A stretch of 64,000 nucleotides of DNA, taken from the NCBI GenBank assembly GCA_949126835.1, contig OX421509.1, positions 6,250,411 to 6,314,410 on the forward strand, written 5' to 3'. The notes below the pieces were generated by a model. That model saw only the letters and a program-made list of their open reading frames with translations. It was not told the origin of the DNA and searched no databases. A program made the translations under genes and the position numbers. This DNA comes from Anisus vortex (taxonomy: Eukaryota; Mollusca; Gastropoda; Planorbidae). Shown in pieces: positions 45,370 through 56,359 of the stretch (its first letter is position 1; the number at the start of each line of letters is the position of its first letter).

Positions 45370-47580
45370 ATGGCCAGATGGAAAAAGCTAGTCCCTACCT
45401 ACATTGATAAAGAAAGTGAAATAGCTAATTTCTTCCAGACCTTTGAAATTTCTTGCAGAGATTTTAAGTTCCCAGAAGATAAATGGGGAATATTAGTCAG
45501 AACAGCTTTTACTCAGGGAAGGGCAAGAGATTGTGTTCTATTGTTAAAACAGGAGCAATTAAATGATTATGAAGTCATTAAAGACACTGTACTTAAAGCC
45601 TATAACCAAATACCGGAAAGTTATCGGAAAAGGTTCCGTCAGTACACAATGTCCCCTTACCAAACACACTTAGACTTCCTTCGAGCAGAAGAAAAGTTAA
45701 TGGATCAGTGGATAAAATCCAGAAATATCTCCACATTAAAAGAAATGAAAGATATCATTCTTTTAGAGGATTTTATTAACAAAGTGAGGCCGGATGTAAG
45801 AATGTATTTATCCGAGCGTGACATCACTGACCCACATAAGGCTGCTGATTTAGCGGAGCAATGCACACTGTGTCATAGAACCGCTGGTGAAAAGAATTTT
45901 AATAGGACACAACGGCCGGCAGAAAACACACAACAACAACATCGTGAAAAAGAGCATTTTGTGAAACAAAATGATGTTAATAAGAAACCTGTCAACAAAA
46001 ACGTCCAATGTACTTTTTGTAAGAGAGTAGGACATAGCATTGAAGACTGTTGGAGTATAAGAAGCGACAAAAGACCTAACAAAGTGGTCATGTGTGCAAG
46101 CCATAAACCAATACAGAATGTACAAGGAAGCGAAAATACAAACGAACTGAATTCGAAGAAAGATTCTTCTAAACCAGAAAAACTGAGGGTGGATTTGCCT
46201 GAGAGCAAAAGTCAGAAGGTAGAGAAATCTACAACTGAAGCAAATGAGCATAAATATCCTGATTATAAATACAGAATGGCTACTATTGGATTGGTTGTCC
46301 AAGTCCACAGAGACGAAAAAGTAGACCAAAGTATTTTTGACTCGAACAAGAGTCTGAAGTCATCGAAAGATGAAACAACACCCGAAAGTCATGGTCAAGG
46401 GAAGAATAAAATTGACACAGAGACCCTGTGCAGTTTTCAACCGTTCATTAGTGAAGGTTGTGTGGCCTTACAAAAGGAAGGACCACTGAAGTCCGTAAAC
46501 ATATTACGAGACACAGGAGCATCATTAACCCTGCTGCTAAAAGATGTATTACCATTGAATGATAATACATTGACAGGACAGACTGTCCTATTGAGAGGTT
46601 TGGAATGGAAAGAAGAAATACCTCTACATAGGATATACCTCGCATCTGACTTGGTGACAGGATATGTGACAGTTGGAGTAATATCAAAACTTCCTGTTGA
46701 GGGCATATCCGTTATCCTAGCAAATGATTTGGCGAAAGGGAGGCTGAGACCTGAACTGATTGTGAAGGAAAATCCAGACCCTAGTCCTATTGTGGAGACA
46801 GGAAAAGAAAAAGAACTTTATCCTGTAGGTGATGTCATAAAAGGTATGACACCACAGAAAAAGAAAGAAGAAACTATCTCACAAGAAAAGAAAAAGAAAG
46901 AAGAAATTCTCCCACGAGAGAAGAAAGAGGAAGAAGAAGTGGAACTTGATACTACTATTTTCTCCAAGATTGAAGATTGTCCGAAAGAAAATGAACAATC
47001 AAAGAAGTCATCACAAAATGAATTGACTGCTGAACAGAAAGTAGAACCAGAGTTATTACAGCTACATGAGAAAGCTGTCGACAAGGAAGAAACTTCTACT
47101 ACTGATGTCTATGAACAGATAGACCACAGCATGAACAAACGACAATGCAAACCTGCAGTTGCCGGTACAGATGAAGATTTGAGGAGCATCACTGAAGAAA
47201 CGAGTGCGGAGCGCTGGACCGAAACTATCAAAAGCTATGGGTTACCACAATCCATACCGACAGATCGAAGGACCAACTTCGCCCCGGAACTCTTCAATCC
47301 AGTCCTAAAGAACTTATGCCTGGAGCATGAGATGTCAACTGAACCCTATCCGGAAAGTCATGGAGCCTATGGACCAATCTTTGGACCCACTGTCCGAGGA
47401 CCACTCAAACTACTTCAAGAAGCATGGAAGACCGAATGGGATCTCCTTGGGCTGAGCAAGTACCTAGATAAGTACATAAATTTTTTGTCTGACATGGAAC
47501 ACCCTGCCACTCCAGCTGCGACAAAGCTCGAACTTTTACATTTTCAAAACCGGACTCAAGACTCACCTGTTTATTATTGA
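45370..47580 (+). CDS. Gag-protease-integrase-remnant protein, 736 codons (G3)
   Basis: One unbroken frame. Residues 1-175 are a SCAN-like capsid region (YRKRFRQYTMSPYQTHLDFL, DQWIKSR, EDFINKVRPDVRMYLSER). A CCHC knuckle CTFCKRVGHSIEDC is at residues 214-227. The protease motif LRDTGASLTLLL has its Asp at 381. A lysine/glutamate-rich linker spans about 490-615. Residues 618-705 are integrase pieces (GLPQSIPTDRRTNF, PESHGAYG, VRGPLKLLQEAWKTEWD). Everything from reverse transcriptase to the first integrase Asp has been deleted in frame. The frame is intact despite diverged LTRs; whether it is expressed is unknown. It may instead be the product of a deletion that happened to keep frame. Confidence 0.72.
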   Translation: MARWKKLVPTYIDKESEIANFFQTFEISCRDFKFPEDKWGILVRTAFTQGRARDCVLLLKQEQLNDYEVIKDTVLKAYNQIPESYRKRFRQYTMSPYQTHLDFLRAEEKLMDQWIKSRNISTLKEMKDIILLEDFINKVRPDVRMYLSERDITDPHKAADLAEQCTLCHRTAGEKNFNRTQRPAENTQQQHREKEHFVKQNDVNKKPVNKNVQCTFCKRVGHSIEDCWSIRSDKRPNKVVMCASHKPIQNVQGSENTNELNSKKDSSKPEKLRVDLPESKSQKVEKSTTEANEHKYPDYKYRMATIGLVVQVHRDEKVDQSIFDSNKSLKSSKDETTPESHGQGKNKIDTETLCSFQPFISEGCVALQKEGPLKSVNILRDTGASLTLLLKDVLPLNDNTLTGQTVLLRGLEWKEEIPLHRIYLASDLVTGYVTVGVISKLPVEGISVILANDLAKGRLRPELIVKENPDPSPIVETGKEKELYPVGDVIKGMTPQKKKEETISQEKKKKEEILPREKKEEEEVELDTTIFSKIEDCPKENEQSKKSSQNELTAEQKVEPELLQLHEKAVDKEETSTTDVYEQIDHSMNKRQCKPAVAGTDEDLRSITEETSAERWTETIKSYGLPQSIPTDRRTNFAPELFNPVLKNLCLEHEMSTEPYPESHGAYGPIFGPTVRGPLKLLQEAWKTEWDLLGLSKYLDKYINFLSDMEHPATPAATKLELLHFQNRTQDSPVYY

Positions 47581-47589
47581 CTCCTAGCC

Positions 47590-47750
47590 CACTTACATTT
47601 TTAAACATTTGTCTGTTATTGTTATCATCGTTAATTGTAATTGTAATTGTAATTGTAGATGTAATTGTTAAGCGCATAGAACTGATTGCGGGATATGCGC
47701 TATATAAGCTTCATTATTATTATTATTATTATTATTAACTGTTTTTGTTA
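47590..47750 (+). repeat. CR1-like LINE/SINE 3' tail
   Basis: Contains 'gggatatgcgctatataagc' and (ATT)n, the same 3' end as 39052-39160 and 63300-63360. It separates the integrase remnant from its C-terminal tail. Confidence 0.7.
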
Positions 47751-47758
47751 GAAAAAAA

Positions 47759-47956
47759 TTGTACACTGCTCAAATGCAGATGCCATTGTTGTGTGATGAA
47801 AGAAAGGCAAAGAAATTATATCATTTGAAAATGATAAAGCCTTACTTTCTGAAAACAATTGGAATAAGCTTGATGTTGTTAACATTGTTACTCTTATTTG
47901 TAAAATTCATGCCTGGAGTACAGGATGAATTGAATGACAAATTCACTGATAGTTAG
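47759..47956 (+). pseudogene. Integrase C-terminal tail plus hydrophobic segment (G3)
   Basis: A short frame (starting from a non-ATG in the DNA) reads KAKKLYHLKMIKPYF, the usual end of integrase in this gypsy group, and then a hydrophobic ISLMLLTLLLLFVKF before its stop. The hydrophobic piece could be a C-terminal tail or chance coding. It does not look like a complete membrane protein. Confidence 0.5.
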
Positions 47957-50094
47957 TTACCAAACTTACTATTGTAAAACTAAATCCCTTACTTGTAATG
48001 AAAAAGGAGAGTAAAAGTATTGTTAGAGTAAATATCATTATAGTGTGATATTTCTAAACAAACTTGTTAGGTTGAGCATTTAAAATAATTGCTATAAGAG
48101 AAAAAGATCAGTTTTATCCGCAGAATTGGTTTCTAAATCAGAGGACATTATAAATGTGGACTGATTATAAGATATGTTTGAGAATCTCTGGAAATGAGCA
48201 TTGAAACATTTGGCAGAGAGGATAATTTGATTGAAAAGATGTAAATGGTTTTGAGAAAAGAGAATTTTTCTATCACTAAAGTATTGAGAAATGTTTATGA
48301 TTGTACTATGGAAAATTATTTTATCATGTACTGTTGTTGAAAAATTGCTCACTGATTCAAGATGCAAATTTCTTCTATGTGAATTTATTCATTTATTATA
48401 TTATCATTAAATGTCTGATAATGTAGAATAAAAATAGTTGCTGCAAGACAGAACTATGACTAAAAAGAATTCCAAGAATTGTATTATATATGATTTTTCA
48501 CTTTTAGGAATGTTACCTGAAAAGCAGACCAAAAAAAGAAACTAATAAAACTTATCCTTGTTTTGTATAAATTTAGGATATGTGCCACTGAATTGACACT
48601 GTAAACCAGAATGGTTGAGAATTTCATGGTTGAGAATTTATAATGTTGACATACCAATGTACAACTAATGTATGATTAATTAAGGATTTCATGTCAAGAT
48701 TGTAAAACTAATCTATTTTTTTCTGTATTAGTTAAAATAGATTGAATGAATTGTACTGACAATCAAAAGACTGGGTAGACCTGAACACTGTGAAAGTAAC
48801 AGGAACCTAGAACCTATGAATAAAACCTTTATGGAATGGACAAGAGCAATGGATTCCAACCTTACCAAACTGATAAGCTCGGATATGGAACCATTCAGAC
48901 CGGCAATTGTTTTGTAAAAATTGTTAAATTGATTTCTGTCTGAAAAAAAATATAGTCTATGCTCTTAACTCTTTTGTATGTCAATAATATTGTAATTGAA
49001 ATGTCTTTAATGTAATCTAAAGAAAATAAGTACTTACTGTTTAGTACTAAGATTGTATGCCGATGATAATTTGCTTTGATTGATAGTTTATTAAGTAAAT
49101 TAACCAAATTTGTTTCAAGTAAATCCATGTCTGCATGAAAGATAGAATGTTTCAATTTAAAACTGCTGTGAACTCTTTTAAAAAGAAAATAATGACGTAG
49201 AAAGGTCATGGTAAAATGAAAGATTGAATTATTTTGAATGAAATTGTCTATAAACTATTTTAATTCGTGAACAGACCATGTTTCATTTTCTTAAAATAAT
49301 AACATAAATGAATGTAATTTTGAGATAATAGTTGTGAAATAATGATCATTAAAAAGATAACTTTTTAATCGCGTAGCAATTTTTGACCTAAGCTGTGATA
49401 GGGTAAAAATTTGCATAGCCATGTCAACATTGTTAAAATCAATTGGGAATGAGAGAGAAAAAAAAAGAGAGAGAGAGAGAGAGTGCGGAATTGACCTCAA
49501 TTTCTGTGTCCCGTCACAGACCGTTGTCTACTGTTAGTCAGCCCACAGGCTTGAAAGAAAAAAAAAATTATTGTCGAGGCGATGATCGTGTTGTTGTGTA
49601 ATTAGGTCAAGCCTAGTGTTCTTCAATAAAGCGTTTTTTCTCCTTATGAAAAATAAGTCGTGTCTGAATAGACATTAAGTGATTTTTTCTTTTGTTGTAT
49701 AATTACAAATTGTAAAAGATATTAGTTTAAAATTAAATGGACGAGAGAGTTTATTAACGTGGAATGTTAATGGAATGGAAATTATTAAATTGTATAATAT
49801 TTAACCCTATATATTTTTCTTGTATATACGATTTAGATAAACAATTTAATTGTCCATTGTTTTGAATTACAATTGAATGATTGAATGACTGTAGTTCAGC
49901 CATTTGATCAGATTAACTTATATTGCATATATTATATGTTATTGTTTTCAGTTCGATTGAATTATTGGGATAGCCCATTGAACTGTATTGTTTTCCCCGG
50001 AATATTTTCTTTTATAATTATTCCTTAAAATTAACATTTTTTAGTATTGTTAAAATGTAAAAGAAATAATTATAAAACCTTTGAAGGGTGGTCG
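47957..50094 (+). other. Non-coding 3' part of the G3 element
   Basis: AT-rich, with a GA run at about 49455-49485. The short open frames show no domain. It ends in the purine tract next to 50095. Confidence 0.5.
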
Positions 50095-50130
50095 TGTTAC
50101 GAATATCGGTCATAAATGAATGACGTTATT

Positions 50131-50749
50131 TGTTATGGACACTCTAATGATGACTATTATTACGACTCGTTAAATCGGATTCAATGAATATAGTTGTATC
50201 TTTATTAGAAGTCTCTAGATTCTGCTAATCTGTAGCCCAAGCTAGGGGTTCCTTGACTGACAGGTCTATGCAGTAATGTAGTTATATTCGGTATAATTAT
50301 CTTCAACACTTTTCTTTCAACAGTGATATATCAAACAACTCCAGTTGTTGAATAAACAATTTTATTTGAATTGTAGACTCAAGACAAAATATAAGTAAAT
50401 GCATCAACAGATGGCTAACATAAGAGTTTCATAAAATTACAAAAAATATACAAGTATCAATATAGCGACTTCTCTCTACAAACTTTCAAACCGAACTAAC
50501 TCTAAGGAGGTAGGGACTTTACAAAGAAAACTATTATCGAAGATTCTACAGGGTCTTAATACGCATTTCAATTTCACTGCTCTATAGGATACTGCGATCC
50601 AGACTAACCTTCAATTTCCACGGGGTTGGACGAATTATTTTATTTAAACTGCCCTCAGAGCATAAAGGTCAAACCTTGGACTCTAATACGCACTTGTTAA
50701 GAGGTCAATGCCCTAGTACGTCATTCATCTATGACCGACATTCGTAACA
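50131..50749 (-). repeat. Inverted LTR of family G3
   Basis: 619 bases; on the minus strand TGTTACGAATGTCGG to CCATAACA. It lies head-on against the 36-base start of the 3' LTR (50095-50130), so the two share inverted ends. No 5-bp duplication (TTATT left, CTAGA right). To the right it abuts a LINE reading frame. Confidence 0.82.
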
Positions 50750-51261
50750 CTAGATATTTGAAATTATTTAATTCTTCCTGCTGTTGTTGGTTCAATATGA
50801 TGTTTGCACTTCTGGCCTCTGTAGCGTTAATCATTATTTTACTCTCCCCTGAACTGATTTCCATTGCGTATGCTTTTGCTCTATCTGCAAGCTTGTCTGT
50901 GAGCTCTTGTAGCTCTTTGTTTCTCCCGGCCAACAGGTCGATATCATCAGCAAACCTTAGATTGCATAGTGGTCTGCCCACAATGGATTTATGGATGTTA
51001 ATCGTCGAGTGTTTCTGCATGATTTTTTTTCTAGGACGATATTGAATAGCACCGGCGATTGGATGCAGCCTTGTCGGACTGTAATGGACAGCTTGAGAAA
51101 GTCACCTCTACAACCATTTAGTTTAACTGCACTGCTTGCTTGAGTGTGGAGTGCTTCTATTGCCTTTATAAGTAGTTCTTCAATGCTGTAGCTTCTCATC
51201 ACCTGCTCAACAGTAGTACCGACTTCTTGAAAGTACAGAAGTATTTTATTATCTAATAGTT
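50750..51261 (-). pseudogene. RTE-like LINE reverse transcriptase fragment
   Basis: The minus strand reads LSITVRQGCIQSPVLFN in one frame, then CNLRFADDIDLLAGRNKELQ (FADD active site) and AYAMEISSGESKIM in another. Truncated at 50750 by the inverted LTR. Confidence 0.8.
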
Positions 51262-51559
51262 TAACACTTGAAACAAATTTATGTGTTTCAAACAGAGATG
51301 TGTTTTTTTCTATACAAATGGATATGACATCCAGTGCATTACAAATAGTTTTCAGTTTTATTTGAAGCCTGATTTTTATGATAGATGTGCATTATAATAA
51401 TAGATGTATTTCATCGATAAGAGTTCGTTGCTTTAATAATAGATGTTGTGCTTATACAATCCGACTTCTATGCAATCAAGATATGTAAAGTATTTTTATT
51501 AATGGATGACTGATTACATCTTTCAATTAAAGCTAGACCGAAGCTTTTTCTTGAACCAA
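51262..51559. other. Unassigned DNA
   Basis: No supported feature. Confidence 0.4.
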
Positions 51560-51929
51560 TAGAGCATTTGCAATAGGCGTGGCTTAGGTTTCTAGATGAC
51601 GTAACTAAGTAAATAGCAGCCATGATGGTGATGATGTTGAATAATATTGTTATTTAACATGTCTTTTTTTAACAAGCAAAATATAAGGAACATGTTCGCG
51701 TAAATCTTGAAATATAACTGTGATTCTAGTCCATGGTAGTCCGTCCACGAAGTAAACAAGATTTGAGGCTCTTATAGTTTTTCAATAGCTCTTGTAAAAC
51801 ATTGCACAGCCTGCCTAATGCTTTAGTATTAGATAATAATAATAAAATAATACGGCTGCCATTTGTCACCACTAGACAAAATAAACAAACAGCATGTGCT
51901 TTTTTGTCACGTGATTGCAAATGCCCTAT
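51560..51929. mobile_element. MITE, family M1, copy 3
   Basis: Left TAGAGCATTTGCAATAGGCGTGG; right end reverse complement TAGGGCATTTGCAATCACGTG. The shortest and best-paired of the three copies; 'agcagccatgatgg' and 'cggctgccatttgtc' pair across the arms. Confidence 0.75.
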
Positions 51930-52239
51930 AGACATAGGCGAATCACCATTTCTCGTGCATTAACACATTCTTTTTACATTGACATTGGCATTTTTTTTTC
52001 TCCAACTGTGACTATGCATAGATCCTTAAATGAAAAAAGTGACTATATAATTGTTTTTTAGAATTCATAAAAAAATATTACTCTACTAGCATAGTAACTA
52101 TTATTTGTTATAGACAATAAAAGACGCAAATGATAAACGATCATTAAATATTGCTCACCTAGGAATTACAATTCTATAAAGACATTTTTTAAGACTTCCA
52201 TTTCTCGCCATAATCTGGTTTGCTATTGCTGTTTCAAGA

Positions 52240-52306
52240 ATGTCTGAAATGTTCAACACCAAGAATGTTGAAAACTATTTCTTTTGGAGTATGTTCCTTT
52301 GTCTGA
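52240..52306 (+). CDS. Lectin gene B, exon 1: probable signal peptide
   Basis: ATG at 52240 (A at -3) opens MSEMFNTKNVENYFFWSMFLCL, with a polar start and a hydrophobic core, ending one base into a codon at the strong donor GTGAGT (52307). Joined to the PAN exon at 61139 it gives Ile-Phe-Glu-Ser. A second ATG at 52249 is possible. Intron 1 would be 8.8 kb and contain an entire gypsy element. The assignment rests on phase, donor and hydrophobicity, plus the fit to gene A. Confidence 0.55.
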
Positions 52307-52440
52307 GTGAGTATAATATTTATTTCAAATATCAGGATAAAAAAATATATTGTGAATTCATTCGCTTTTATGTGCATTTTTATTGTTGTTGTTTTTGCAT
52401 GACTTATGCCAGCCGTCTTTGTCTAGAACTTACTAGTTAC

Positions 52441-52672
52441 TAGGAGACACGGTAGCCGAGCGGCAGCGCGTTCGACTAGCGAGGCTAGGATTTTTTTCCC
52501 GGGTCTGGAGGGTGTCCCTGAGTCTACCCAGCTCTGATGGGTACCTGACCTTAGTTGGGGTAAAGTTAAGGCGGCTGTGCATGGTGTGGCCACAGAAACT
52601 GGTGAACGCTGCTTCATCGGACCTATGGATCAATTCGGTCCGACGGGTACTTTACTTTACTTTTACTAGTTG
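52441..52672 (+). repeat. tRNA-derived SINE (family 1), full copy
   Basis: A box TAGCCGAGCGG at about 52453, 'gcgttcgac', T-run, 'gagtctacccagctctgatggg' and the tail up to 'gacgggtactttactttac'. Resembles a serine/leucine-type tRNA head but is not foldable as a tRNA gene. Confidence 0.75.
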
Positions 52673-52714
52673 ATAGTTACCAACATCCATTCAATGTTCC
52701 TAGAATTACAAATA

Positions 52715-53260
52715 GGCAATTATTTTATTAAACCAAAAGCTAAATTGCCCCGGCGTTGCTCAAGGGAAAATACATAGGCTTAGGTAGGTCTAGGCTACAG
52801 ATAAAAATTGTATTAATTGAACAGAAAGATATAATAACTTAAAAAATATAATAATAATTTATTTACTTAAAACATTTAAGAAAGTAATTTAAAATAAATA
52901 TTGTAATCGGGTTAAAAAAAAGCATTTATTTTTATTTATCAACAAGTTAGGGCTATCCCCGTGGATAAGAATCAAACACCTGTCTTCCGCGTGCGTCTAA
53001 AATATAAGTATTATATTTTATTTACTGAAAACATTTTCGGAAAGTTTTTAAAACAAAAGTAATATAAAAATAATATAAATGGCAATTTTTTTTTAAAAAT
53101 AGAACAAAAATAAAGCTATCAGTGGGGAATTGAACCCATGTCGCCCGCATGGTAATGGAAGACGCTAAGGAAATCACATGTCAATACAAGATCTCAAAAG
53201 TAAGATATAAGACAATAAGATCACGTGTCTTTAAATAAATAAACCAATTTTGATTGGTTA
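52715..53260 (-). repeat. SINE-bearing repeat, family 2, copy 2
   Basis: Colinear with 26030-26410 and longer; the minus strand carries a B-box-like GGTTCAATTCC. Confidence 0.6.
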
Positions 53261-53599
53261 AACACACACTAAAGCTACTTTATGGGTTAGCATGAGTAAC
53301 AAGCAGTGTAGAATATATTCTAAACAATGCCGGTAAATAATGGCTCTTGGCATTTGTATATGTGTAAACGTTGACGTATATTGTTTATTATGTATAATTT
53401 AATATGGACTACACAACATTTCTTCCAAGAAAGCAATAATCCAGGTGTTAAACAAATGATGAGAAAATGTATTAATACTCAATATTAAATGATATCTATA
53501 CATTTCCTATTATGTAAATTATGTATAGAATAGTCCAAGAAAAATATTACTACACGAGGATATTAACTTGATTAATTTAACATGCGCTTCAATAATAGG

Positions 53600-53690
53600 T
53601 GTGGAGTAATCTTGGAACCCCCAAGGCAAAAGGAAAAGAGGTCGGCCGAGAAATACAAGGAGGCGCGATATGGAAACTTATTTTAAAAAG
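53600..53690 (+). mobile_element. RTE-like LINE 3' fragment
   Basis: Reads GKRKRGRPRNTRRRDMETY, then is cut by the minus-strand LINE at 53692. Confidence 0.6.
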
Positions 53691-53691
53691 C

Positions 53692-54400
53692 TATATTATC
53701 TTATCAAATACATTACAGACGCTCCTTCTATAAAGAAGATTATTGTGTCTTACGCTCATCAGTGGTCTATTTCTAGTCTTGCATTTGTATTAATTTTTTA
53801 AATGATGTTAAAGTTACTGGTTTTCCTGGTTTGTTCAGGTTACCCATTCCATGCCTGAATGCCACTCGAGAAGAAATAGTACTTATATACATTTGTTCTC
53901 AAATAAGAGATAAGGAAATTGTTTGTGTCTTTATGTTTATCTGAGCTTTGCAACAGGTTGTCATTGTGTTGTATTTCTAAATTAGAGGATAATGCCTTAT
54001 GTATTATTACTGCTTCACTCTTTGCCCTTCTGCCCTCTAGTGTTTCTAGGTTTAGTGATTTGACTAATGGTGTTACTTATGTTAATTGGGAATATTCACT
54101 GGTTATGAACCTTGCAGCTCTTTTTTGAATTTGTTCTAATTTTTTTGTTTTCTTTAGTTGATGGGTCCCATACATATGCTGCATATTCTAGTATAAATCT
54201 AACAAACGGTGAGATAACATTTTAGTTCTATTCTGATTACATTTGTAAAAGTTCCTTTATATGAATCCTAATGTTTTGTTAGATTTTTTAATTACTTCAT
54301 CAATATGAGGATTCCATGATAATTTATCATTTATTACTACTTCTAGATACTTTGCATTGTTAGTTTGAGTTAGTTCTTTAACCTGAATGAAGTAGTTTGT
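53692..54400 (-). pseudogene. I-clade-like LINE, C-terminal ORF2 and 3' end
   Basis: Reverse complement of the arrangement at 35672-36182 ('ttatcttatcaaatacattacagacgctcc' at the 3' end, 'cccattccatgcctgaatgcc' in ORF2). Broken by stops. Confidence 0.8.
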
Positions 54401-54427
54401 TATTATTTATTTTTTTTCCAGGATACC

Positions 54428-54627
54428 TGTGCAATCATTATGTCTATTTGTTGTGTTGTTTTCCGTTATGTGAACTGTGAGAGTGCAGCCCCTTTTGTTG
54501 TCTCGCATAATTTCCTAGTATATTAGCGACGTCCTTGTTCTACCATTTTGAATGTACTAGTCTTCATTACAGAATAAAGTCTGAGTACAATTATACACTA
54601 CGTCTTTACGTTTCTCGATTTATTACA
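54428..54627 (+). repeat. 5' LTR, family G2 copy 2
   Basis: About 200 bases, TGTGCAATCATTATG to ATTTATTACA; diverged from its partner at roughly 15 positions by eye, so older than copy 1. Confidence 0.87.
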
Positions 54628-54665
54628 TTTGGCGACGAGGATAAAGTTTTTATATTTATTAGTAA

Positions 54666-55666
54666 CTAGCTGATATGTGCCCGATTCTTCGAACGGGCTT
54701 TTTTTAGAATATGCTTGATACATTATAGTTTTTTAGTTTTGGTTTTGCAACATACATAAAGTATTATGTTGTTTTTTTTTAAAGTTAGTTCTGGCAATTT
54801 AAACATTGCCCGGCAATTTAAACATAGCCCGGCAATTTAAACATTGCCTGGAAATATTAACATTGCCCGGCAATTTAAACATCGCCCGGCAATTTAAACA
54901 TTGCCCGGTAATATAAACATTGCCCGTTAATATAAACATTGCCCGGCAATTTAAACATCGCCAGGTAATATAAACATTGCCCGTTAATATAAACATTGCC
55001 CGGTAATTTAAACATTGCCCGGTAATATAAACATTGCCCGGTAATTTAAACAATGGCCGTTACCAAGGGTATAAGCCTAAAGGTGCCTATACACATTGCC
55101 CGGCAATTTAAACATTGCCCGGTAATATAAACATTGCCCGGCAATTTAAACATCGCCCGGTAATATAAACATTGCCCGTCAATATAAACATTGCCCGGTA
55201 ATATAAACATTGCCCGGTAATTTAAACATTGCCCGGTAATATAAACATTGCCCGGTAATTTAAACATTGGCCGTTACCAAGGGTATAAGCCTAAAGGTAC
55301 CTATACACTTTGCCCGGTAATATAAGCATTGCCCGGTAATATAAACATTGTCAGGCAATTTAAACATTGCCCGGTAATATAAACATTGCCCGGTAATGTA
55401 AACATTGCCCGGTAATTTAAACATTGCCCAGTAATATAAACATTGCCCGGTAATTTAAACAATGGTCGTTACCAAGGGTATAAGCCTAAAGGTGCCTATA
55501 CACTTTGCCCGGTAATATATACATTGATCGGTAATATAAACATTGCCCGGTATTATAAACATTGCCCGGTAATATAAACATTGCCCGGTAATATAACCAT
55601 TGCCCGGTAATTTTGTTCCCTTGTAAAACGCATAAATACGCAACGCTTAAATATAGAGTGTAACCG
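54666..55666. repeat. Segment with 19-bp minisatellite replacing gag/protease
   Basis: The element sequence stops at 'tatttattagtaa' and resumes at 'aaccgatggcacaa'. Between them a 19-bp unit (CCCGGTAATATAAACATTG and variants) repeats about 40 times. A longer block containing 'ggccgttaccaagggtataa' recurs near 55053, 55270 and 55466, giving a higher-order period of about 200 bases. It starts with 'ctagctgatatgtgcccg', possibly the end of another mobile element. Confidence 0.85.
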
Positions 55667-56345
55667 ATGGCACAATTCGGCTTTGTGGTGATTACAAGGT
55701 AACAATAAATCAGCCTGTAGGGTTGACTCCTACTTCCTGCCTAAAATTGTTGACATGTTTGTAGAAGTAAGGGGTGGACAAACATTTACAAAAATTGATT
55801 TGCACCAAGCCTATTCACAGATACCCGTTGAGGAGGAGTACCACAAATATCTGACTGTAAATACCCACATGGGCATGTTTATTGTGAAACGTCTCCCATT
55901 CGGTGTTAACGCAGCAGTGGGCTGTTTTCAAAGAATTATCTGTAATGCACTGAAACGACTAAAAGGTGTCTGCATTTATCTAGATGACATTCTTGCGACA
56001 GTGAGAGATAACTGCGAGCATTTAAAAATGTTGAACTTGTGCTTGAGCGCCTCATGCAAGCAGGGTTGCAGGCAAATAAAACCAAGTGTATATTCATGCA
56101 ACCTTCAGTTGAGTATCTGGATCACCGCATTGACGCGGAGGGTCTTCATCCTATTCCAGCGAAGGTGAAGGCTGTAAAGGAAGCACCAACACCTACAGAT
56201 AAAACTGAACTTCGAAGTTTTCTTGGCCTCATAAACTACTACTCTAGCTTCCTCAGGAATCTTTCAGCTGAGCTTGCACCATTGTACGAGCTTACGAAAA
56301 AGGACGTTTATTGGAAATGGGGGAGACGAGAGGAAACAGTTTTTC
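55667..56345 (+). pseudogene. pol: Reverse transcriptase of gypsy family G2 copy 2
   Basis: GGQTFTKIDLHQAYSQIPV, RLPFGVNAAVGCFQRI, CIYLDDILATV in one frame, then after a shift near 56030 LGLINYYSSFLRNLSAEL. Both Asp boxes are intact. The amino-terminal part is lost to the minisatellite segment. Confidence 0.82.
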
Positions 56346-56359
56346 ACTAAGCAAAGGAC

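Larger units (their letters stand above)
44163..50130 (+). mobile_element. LTR element with Gag-protease-integrase remnant, no reverse transcriptase (family G3)
   Basis: A 5' LTR (44163-44787) leads into Gag, protease and a piece of integrase, then about 2.5 kb of non-coding DNA, a purine-rich AAGGGTGGTCG and the first 36 bases of a 3' LTR (50095-50130). Reverse transcriptase and RNase H are absent. No TGG primer site is obvious after the 5' LTR. It is a deletion derivative that keeps Gag and protease, similar in outline to terminal-repeat elements carrying only Gag (TR-GAG). Confidence 0.75.

Noticed and set aside
45850..46329. 159-codon minus-strand frame
   Set aside because: Antisense shadow of the Gag-protease frame, which has clear motifs.
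52441..52520. Possible tRNA gene (A box TAGCCGAGCGG)
   Set aside because: No acceptor or anticodon stem closes and the sequence runs into a repeated SINE body found elsewhere in the window.
54799..55643. CRISPR-like appearance of the 19-bp repeats
   Set aside because: Units are back to back without unique spacers, the genome is eukaryotic and there are no cas genes; it is a minisatellite.
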